Part shown: positions 60,073-64,000 of the stretch, piece after piece
Layout of the letters: each line of letters starts with the position of its first letter
How positions within the stretch are numbered: position 1 is the first letter of the stretch
Assembly (NCBI GenBank): GCA_963706315.1
Contig: CAVPMA010000015.1
Location: 558,001 to 622,000 of the forward strand
DNA length: 64,000 nucleotides
Origin: CALMEC01 sp963706315
GTDB lineage: Bacteria > Actinomycetota > Thermoleophilia > Miltoncostaeales > Miltoncostaeaceae
Reading direction: 5' to 3'
Program-made: the position numbers and the translations under genes
Notes under the pieces: generated by a model
What the model saw: only the letters and a program-made list of their open reading frames with translations
The model's database searches: none
What the model was told of the DNA's origin: nothing

Positions 60073-60297
60073 TCAGGGGCGGTCGGGCGCGCCGATGTCG
60101 ACCGGGGCGCTTGGGTCTGCCGGGCTCTCCATCGTCGATGCGACGCGAGGATCCTCGGTCTCGCCGCTGAGGGACCGCTTGAACTCGCGCAGGCCGCTGC
60201 CGACGCTCTTCGCGGCGTCGGGGAGGCGCTTGGGACCGAGCACGAGCAGCGCGATCACGAGGACGATGATGATCTGGACGGGTGAGAAGTCGAACAC
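60073..60297 (-). CDS. tatA: Twin-arginine translocase subunit TatA
   Basis: 74 residues. One N-terminal span (VQIIIVLVIALLVLGP), the conserved FGP-like hinge LGPKRLP, and an amphipathic helix DAAKSVGSGLREFKRSLSG with an acidic tail. It forms the pore of the Tat pathway. GTG start with a GGAGG ribosome site. TatB and TatC are not seen. Confidence 0.92.
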   Translation of the reverse strand: MFDFSPVQIIIVLVIALLVLGPKRLPDAAKSVGSGLREFKRSLSGETEDPRVASTMESPADPSAPVDIGAPDRP

Positions 60298-60435
60298 GGT
60301 GCCTCCGTTGGATGTGCTCGCGCGCGACGCGTTCGCGGAACCGGACTCCCCATATTTGCAGAGGGATCACGATCCGCGTAACGCTCGTCATTCACGGAGT
60401 CCCGCCGGGACGGGGTCGGTTGTACCCTGCATGCG

Positions 60436-61365
60436 ATGCGGTTGGTCGTCGTGATCGTCGGGACGCTTGCAGTGGCCGGGACGGCCTCGGCCGCCTTGCC
60501 GGGCTGGGAGCGCGTCCAGGACGCGCCGCAGGCCAGGACGGAGGTCACCGCGGCGACGGTCGGCACCACGATCGTGGTCGCGGGCGGGTTCACGGGCGAC
60601 GGGCACTCGACAGCCCGGGTCGATGCGTACGACACGCGCGCCGACCGCTGGTCACGACTGCCGGACCTGCCGGTTGCCGTCCATCACGCGATGGCCGCGT
60701 CGGACGGGCGAAGGGTCTACGTGGTCGGCGGGTACCTGGCGCGGGGCGCGTTGACGCACGCCACTCGTCGGGCGTTCTCGCTTCGTCCCGGTGACCGGGG
60801 GTGGAAAGAGCTCGGGCGGATGCCGGTGTCACGTGCGGCCGGCGGGGCGGCGGTCGTCGGCAACCGGCTGTATGTCGTGGGCGGCACGTACGGCGTGACG
60901 CCCGCGCTGGCCCGCCGGTCGTTCGCGCTCGACCTGGCGACGGGCCGCTGGTCGGCCTTCCCGGGCGTGCCGCAATCGCGTGAGCATCTCGGCGCTGCGG
61001 CCCTCGGCGGCCGCGTGTACGTACTGGGCGGCCGGACTGCGGCGGAGCGGTTCCGGCGCGCCGACGCGTGGGACGTCGGTCGGCGGCGCTGGGTGCGCAT
61101 CCCGGACATGCCGACCGCCCGCGGCGGCACGGCGGCGACCGCGCGCGACGGCACGGTGGTCAGCATCGGCGGGGAGAGCTCGGCGGGCACGAATCGTGAC
61201 GTCGAGTCGTTCGACCCGGCGAGGGGACGCTGGCGGCAGATCGCGCCGCTCCCGGAGGGCCGCCACGGCCTCGGCGTGGCGGCGGTGGACAGCCGCCTCT
61301 ACGTCCTGATGGGCGGTCCGAAACCGGGATTGTCGGTGAGCGCGGCCACGTTCCTGCTGCGATAG
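60436..61365 (+). CDS. Secreted Kelch-repeat protein
   Basis: 309 residues. Signal peptide (residues 1-19, ending GTASAA). Then six Kelch motifs, each with a GG pair and a distant W: VVAGGFTG, VYVVGGYLA, LYVVGGTYG, VYVLGGRTA, VVSIGGESSA, LYVLMGGP. They fold into a beta-propeller that binds a partner. TACCCT lies 7 nt before the ATG at 60436, supporting a leaderless mRNA. Confidence 0.88.
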   Translation: MRLVVVIVGTLAVAGTASAALPGWERVQDAPQARTEVTAATVGTTIVVAGGFTGDGHSTARVDAYDTRADRWSRLPDLPVAVHHAMAASDGRRVYVVGGYLARGALTHATRRAFSLRPGDRGWKELGRMPVSRAAGGAAVVGNRLYVVGGTYGVTPALARRSFALDLATGRWSAFPGVPQSREHLGAAALGGRVYVLGGRTAAERFRRADAWDVGRRRWVRIPDMPTARGGTAATARDGTVVSIGGESSAGTNRDVESFDPARGRWRQIAPLPEGRHGLGVAAVDSRLYVLMGGPKPGLSVSAATFLLR

Positions 61366-61549
61366 GGATGGCCTGTTGACGCACAAGGACTTCTTGACGA
61401 CGGATGGACTTGGCGCTCGGGCGAATCCCGCTGCGCTTCGCCGGGAGCTCTTGATTCGATCTGGGCCCGTCACGCAATCTCCAGCCACACTCGGCCCTGG
61501 CCTGTTGAGCCGCCGGCGCTATCGGGGTGCGGAGCGCCTGCGAGCGCCG

Positions 61550-61669
61550 CGACACCTTCGCGGAGTTCAAGGCGTTGTTCTTGAGCTTCGGGTTGGCGAC
61601 GGCGGAGTTCGTGAGATCGGCGGTCTTGACCTCGCGGCCGGTCGGGACGCCTCCGCTCGGATCGACACG
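61550..61669 (-). pseudogene. Fragment of a secreted repeat protein
   Basis: The minus strand reads VKTADLTNSAVANPKLKNNA followed by LNSAKV, matching the repeated DL-NGAV---KLKN-S-TSAKV pattern of some actinobacterial exported repeat proteins. It has a stop just upstream and loses the pattern downstream, so it is a remnant. The rest of 61366-61773 shows no gene. Confidence 0.4.
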
Positions 61670-61773
61670 TCACGAGGACGAATCTTCCGATCGCCTGGAC
61701 GCGGAAATCCGCTGAGGCCGAGCCGACCCCGTGCGGCCGCTCCCGCCGCCAGGCCGTCAGCGCGGTGGCGGCG

Positions 61774-62172
61774 TCAGGCGGTTCGGCGGCTGCGTAGCCC
61801 CAGCGCGCGCATTGCGTCGTGCGTGAGGATTCCGGCGAGGACGAGGACGACCAGCGCGAGCAGGCCGTGGAGGCCGTTCACCCAGCCGCCGCTCGTGTCG
61901 GTATCGCCGATCGCGAAAACCTGGATCGTGCCGATCACCGGAAGGGAGAGGGCGAGGCCGATGCGCCCCCACGAACCCCAGAGTCCGCCCAGCGCCGCGA
62001 GGAACGCCAGGATCTCGATGCCGTGGATGATCCCGCCGAGCGCCTCGTGCATGTCGAGCGCGCCGCTTCCGGCGCCGCGGACGTATGCGGTGATCGAAAA
62101 CGCCTGAAGAAAGACGCCGATCGCGACCAGCGTCGCGGCGGCGAAGTAGATCCAGAGGAAGGCTCGTCTCAT
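61774..62172 (-). CDS. Small four-span membrane protein (DUF6220-like)
   Basis: 132 residues with four spans. LWIYFAAATLVAIGVFLQAFSITAYV, then DMHEALGGIIHGIEILAFLAAL, and WVNGLHGLLALVVLVLAGIL. The two H-containing helices and size recall DUF6220 family proteins; function unknown. TAGACT lies 6 nt before the ATG, leaderless. Confidence 0.7.
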   Translation of the reverse strand: MRRAFLWIYFAAATLVAIGVFLQAFSITAYVRGAGSGALDMHEALGGIIHGIEILAFLAALGGLWGSWGRIGLALSLPVIGTIQVFAIGDTDTSGGWVNGLHGLLALVVLVLAGILTHDAMRALGLRSRRTA

Positions 62173-62181
62173 GCCGGCAGT

Positions 62182-62829
62182 CTACGTTGCCTCTTCGAGA
62201 CGCTTCTCGACCCATTCGCGCCACGACTCGGTCAGCCGCGGTGCGGCGAGCATGCGTCGCAGCGCGGCGGGGTCGTCGCGGCCGGACGTGTACGTGGCGT
62301 GGAACTCGGCGATCGTGAGCGACCCCTCGGCCCGCTGCTCGATCTCGATGGCATCGCCGGCGCCGATCTCGCCCTCCTCGAGCACCCGGAGATAGAAGCC
62401 CATGCGGCTCGCCTCCCGGAACCGTGCGGGGAACCGGTGGTCGCCCATCCTGATGCCGAGCTTGAAGCACGGTTCGCGGGGGGTGGTGACCTGCACGACT
62501 GCGCCGCCGACGCGGATGACGTCGCCGACATGGACGTCCTCGTCCGTGAAGCCCGTCACCGTGAGGTTCTCGCCGAACTCGCCGGGGTGGAGCTCGTGTC
62601 CGAGCTCGTCCATCCACCAGCGGTACGAGTCCCACGAGTAGACGTACGCCGCCATGTCGACGCCGCCGTGGACCGACGCGTCGGCCTGTCCGTCGCCTTC
62701 GACGTTGGTCGTGCGGAGCATCACCCGCCCCTCGACCGGCTGCTTGAAGATGCCCGTGCTGACCATGGCTCCGCGATAGGGCACCTGTGTCGGCAGGCCG
62801 ACGTTGACGGAGATGACGCGGTCAGCCAC
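62182..62829 (-). CDS. MOSC domain protein (YiiM-like)
   Basis: 215 residues. GVDMAAYVYSWDSYRWW---LG-EL-PG-FGENLTV-G and VTTPREPCFKLGIRMGD are the MOSC domain hallmarks, with the conserved Cys in REPCFKL that binds a sulfur or Mo cofactor intermediate. YiiM-type proteins protect against N-hydroxylated base analogs with a Mo cofactor. The GTG start overlaps the DUF1015 gene end. Confidence 0.9.
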   Translation of the reverse strand: MADRVISVNVGLPTQVPYRGAMVSTGIFKQPVEGRVMLRTTNVEGDGQADASVHGGVDMAAYVYSWDSYRWWMDELGHELHPGEFGENLTVTGFTDEDVHVGDVIRVGGAVVQVTTPREPCFKLGIRMGDHRFPARFREASRMGFYLRVLEEGEIGAGDAIEIEQRAEGSLTIAEFHATYTSGRDDPAALRRMLAAPRLTESWREWVEKRLEEAT

Positions 62830-64000
62830 CGACGTCGATCGGCTCTTCGAGGGAGTGGAACGCCACCCCCGTCAGGAGCTTCGGGAAGAAGTAGGTCGAC
62901 TTCTGGGGCATCGTCTCGCCCGCCTCCGCGACGTCGAGCACCGCGGACTTGGGCATCGGGCGCACGATGATCGCGGCGGCGACCTCGCCGGACGATCCCA
63001 GTCGGAACGCCTCCGCCGTGTCCTTCGAGTAGCCCAGCAAGCCTCGGGCGGTGAGCCCCGCCTGGTCGTCGCCGAAGGCGCGGCGCAGGATGCGCTCCTC
63101 GAGCACCGCGACATCGAGCCGCGTCGCGGGCGATGTGCCCTCGGCGGCCGCCGAGGTCAGCACCCACGCGCCGTCCCGGGTCACGAGGCCGAAGGCGGGG
63201 GCGTCGGGCACGGTCGCGTGGAGCGCGGAGCGGAGCGCGTCGAGTCCTCCGACCGGTGTGGCCGTGAACGCGCCGGCCGCGCCGTCGGGCCATTCGTTCA
63301 GCAGCCGGTGGGTCGGGAGCACGACGAGCCCGGGATCCTCGATGGCGGTGAGACCCATCATCACCACGTCGTGCGGGCCGTCGCCGTCGCCGGCTGCGCG
63401 CCGTTCCTCCCGGTAGCGAACCGCCGTCTCGTACCGGTGGTGGCCATCGGCGATCAGGATCCAGCGGTTCCCCATCGCGGATGCCACCGCGGCGCACCGG
63501 GCGGGGTCGCCGATCCACCAGAATCGATTGCGCGTCCCGTCCCGCCCGGTGAGCTCGGCTTCCGGCTCGCCCGTGACCCCCGCCGCCGCCCAGACGTCGC
63601 CGGGCCCGTCCGGGTAGAGACCGTACACCGGCGAGATCTGCGCCCGCGCGCCGTAGAGGAGCTTCAGTCGGTCCTCCTTCGGTCCCGCGTGCGTGCGCTC
63701 GTGGGGGCGGACGACCCGCGCCTCGTACGGCTCGACCCCGACGGTGGCGAGCAGGACCCTTCGCGCGTGCGCCGAGCCGTCATCGAGGATGAACGTCTGC
63801 GTCCAGGCCACCAGGCCCGGGGATTGCTCGCGCCGCAGGACGCCCGCGCCGAGCCACCCGTCGATGAGGGCGCCGACCAGCTCGTACTCCAGCTCCGGCA
63901 ACTCGAGCCGCACCGCGTTGTACGGGCTCGCCGCGAGCAGTGCCGCCCGCTCGTCGTCGTCGATCACGTCGTACGGCGGGCAGACGAGACGCTCGAGATC
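62822..64000 (-). CDS. DUF1015 family protein, incomplete at the 5' end
   Basis: At least 392 codons; the frame stays open to the right edge (LVCPPYDVIDDDER precedes the first inner start), so the N-terminus is outside the window. The PPYDVI segment, ASPYNAVRLELPE, HERTHAGPKEDRLKLL, the GHHRYETAVRYREE motif, and VVLPTHRLL are typical of DUF1015, whose function is unknown. An inner GTG at 63967 is not the true start. Confidence 0.88.
   Translation of the reverse strand, partial: DLERLVCPPYDVIDDDERAALLAASPYNAVRLELPELEYELVGALIDGWLGAGVLRREQSPGLVAWTQTFILDDGSAHARRVLLATVGVEPYEARVVRPHERTHAGPKEDRLKLLYGARAQISPVYGLYPDGPGDVWAAAGVTGEPEAELTGRDGTRNRFWWIGDPARCAAVASAMGNRWILIADGHHRYETAVRYREERRAAGDGDGPHDVVMMGLTAIEDPGLVVLPTHRLLNEWPDGAAGAFTATPVGGLDALRSALHATVPDAPAFGLVTRDGAWVLTSAAAEGTSPATRLDVAVLEERILRRAFGDDQAGLTARGLLGYSKDTAEAFRLGSSGEVAAAIIVRPMPKSAVLDVAEAGETMPQKSTYFFPKLLTGVAFHSLEEPIDVGG

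Overview
The window is a high-GC stretch (strong G/C preference at third codon positions, many GTG/TTG starts) from a free-living aerobic bacterium. The gene set points to Actinomycetota, most likely class Thermoleophilia (Gaiellales/Solirubrobacterales-like): chlorite-dismutase-family protein, a UbiA/MqnP-type prenyltransferase beside ccm and hem genes, MscL with a zinc ribbon, YrhK, DUF5996, and HrcA/CIRCE control of groESL. The placement is inference from gene content; there is no rRNA in the window.

Layout. 1-5.4 kb: left-edge chlorite-dismutase-family fragment, small conserved proteins, a secreted PQQ-type sugar dehydrogenase, two membrane proteins and a 53-residue Cys/His-rich ORF. 5.4-9.75 kb: translationally coupled glcD-glcE-glcF-sco. 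9.8-12.2 kb: GNAT pair and an FAD oxidoreductase. 12.4-13.5 kb: ctaB with a small membrane partner. 13.5-16.6 kb: MFS pump, secreted RTX-like protein, AMIN-like protein. 16.8-21.4 kb: cytochrome c oxidase ctaC-ctaD-ctaE plus a cytochrome c lipoprotein; CtaD carries two extra C-terminal stress-protein-like domains. 21.5-24.6 kb: GAF-PAS-GGDEF-EAL protein. 24.7-27.8 kb: DUF1501-DUF1800-cupredoxin operon, divergent from a VanX-type dipeptidase and an MFS gene. 30.6-36.7 kb: UbiA, ccmABCD-like genes and hemA-hemC-hemD, nearly all overlapping. 36.7-40 kb: SAM hydrolase, kup remnant, YrhK protein, glutamate decarboxylase. 40.4-46.1 kb: a loose, partly decayed segment (frameshifted membrane gene, mreB remnant, single enzymes, long gaps) ending at tRNA-Phe. 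46.2-53 kb: two-component system, LOG protein, MscL and a broken MscL copy, NifU-like protein, pyrE, MBL hydrolase, rsgA. 53-56.8 kb: an unusual tryptophan-repeat protein, Nudix, ASCH, groES-groEL. 56.9-64 kb: membrane proteins, clpP, a sulfite-oxidase-like molybdoprotein, tatA, a Kelch protein, MOSC, and DUF1015 at the right edge.

How it fits together. A large share of the genes serves one task: making and assembling heme-copper respiration. hemA/C/D start tetrapyrrole synthesis, the left-edge protein may act at the coproheme step, ctaB makes heme O, ccmABC move heme for cytochrome c, sco delivers copper, and ctaCDE plus the lipoprotein cytochrome are the terminal oxidase. UbiA probably supplies the quinone. 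Two control habits recur. First, about fifteen genes have a -10-like TANNNT hexamer only 6-7 nt before the start codon and no Shine-Dalgarno, which indicates leaderless mRNAs and decides several starts. Second, operon genes overlap by an NTGA tetranucleotide.

Most noteworthy: the GWEALDKWV repeat protein (53.07-53.74 kb), the CtaD fusion, the DUF1800/DUF1501/cupredoxin operon, a possible presenilin-like membrane protein (2.67-3.48 kb), and several gene remnants (kup, mreB, mscL).
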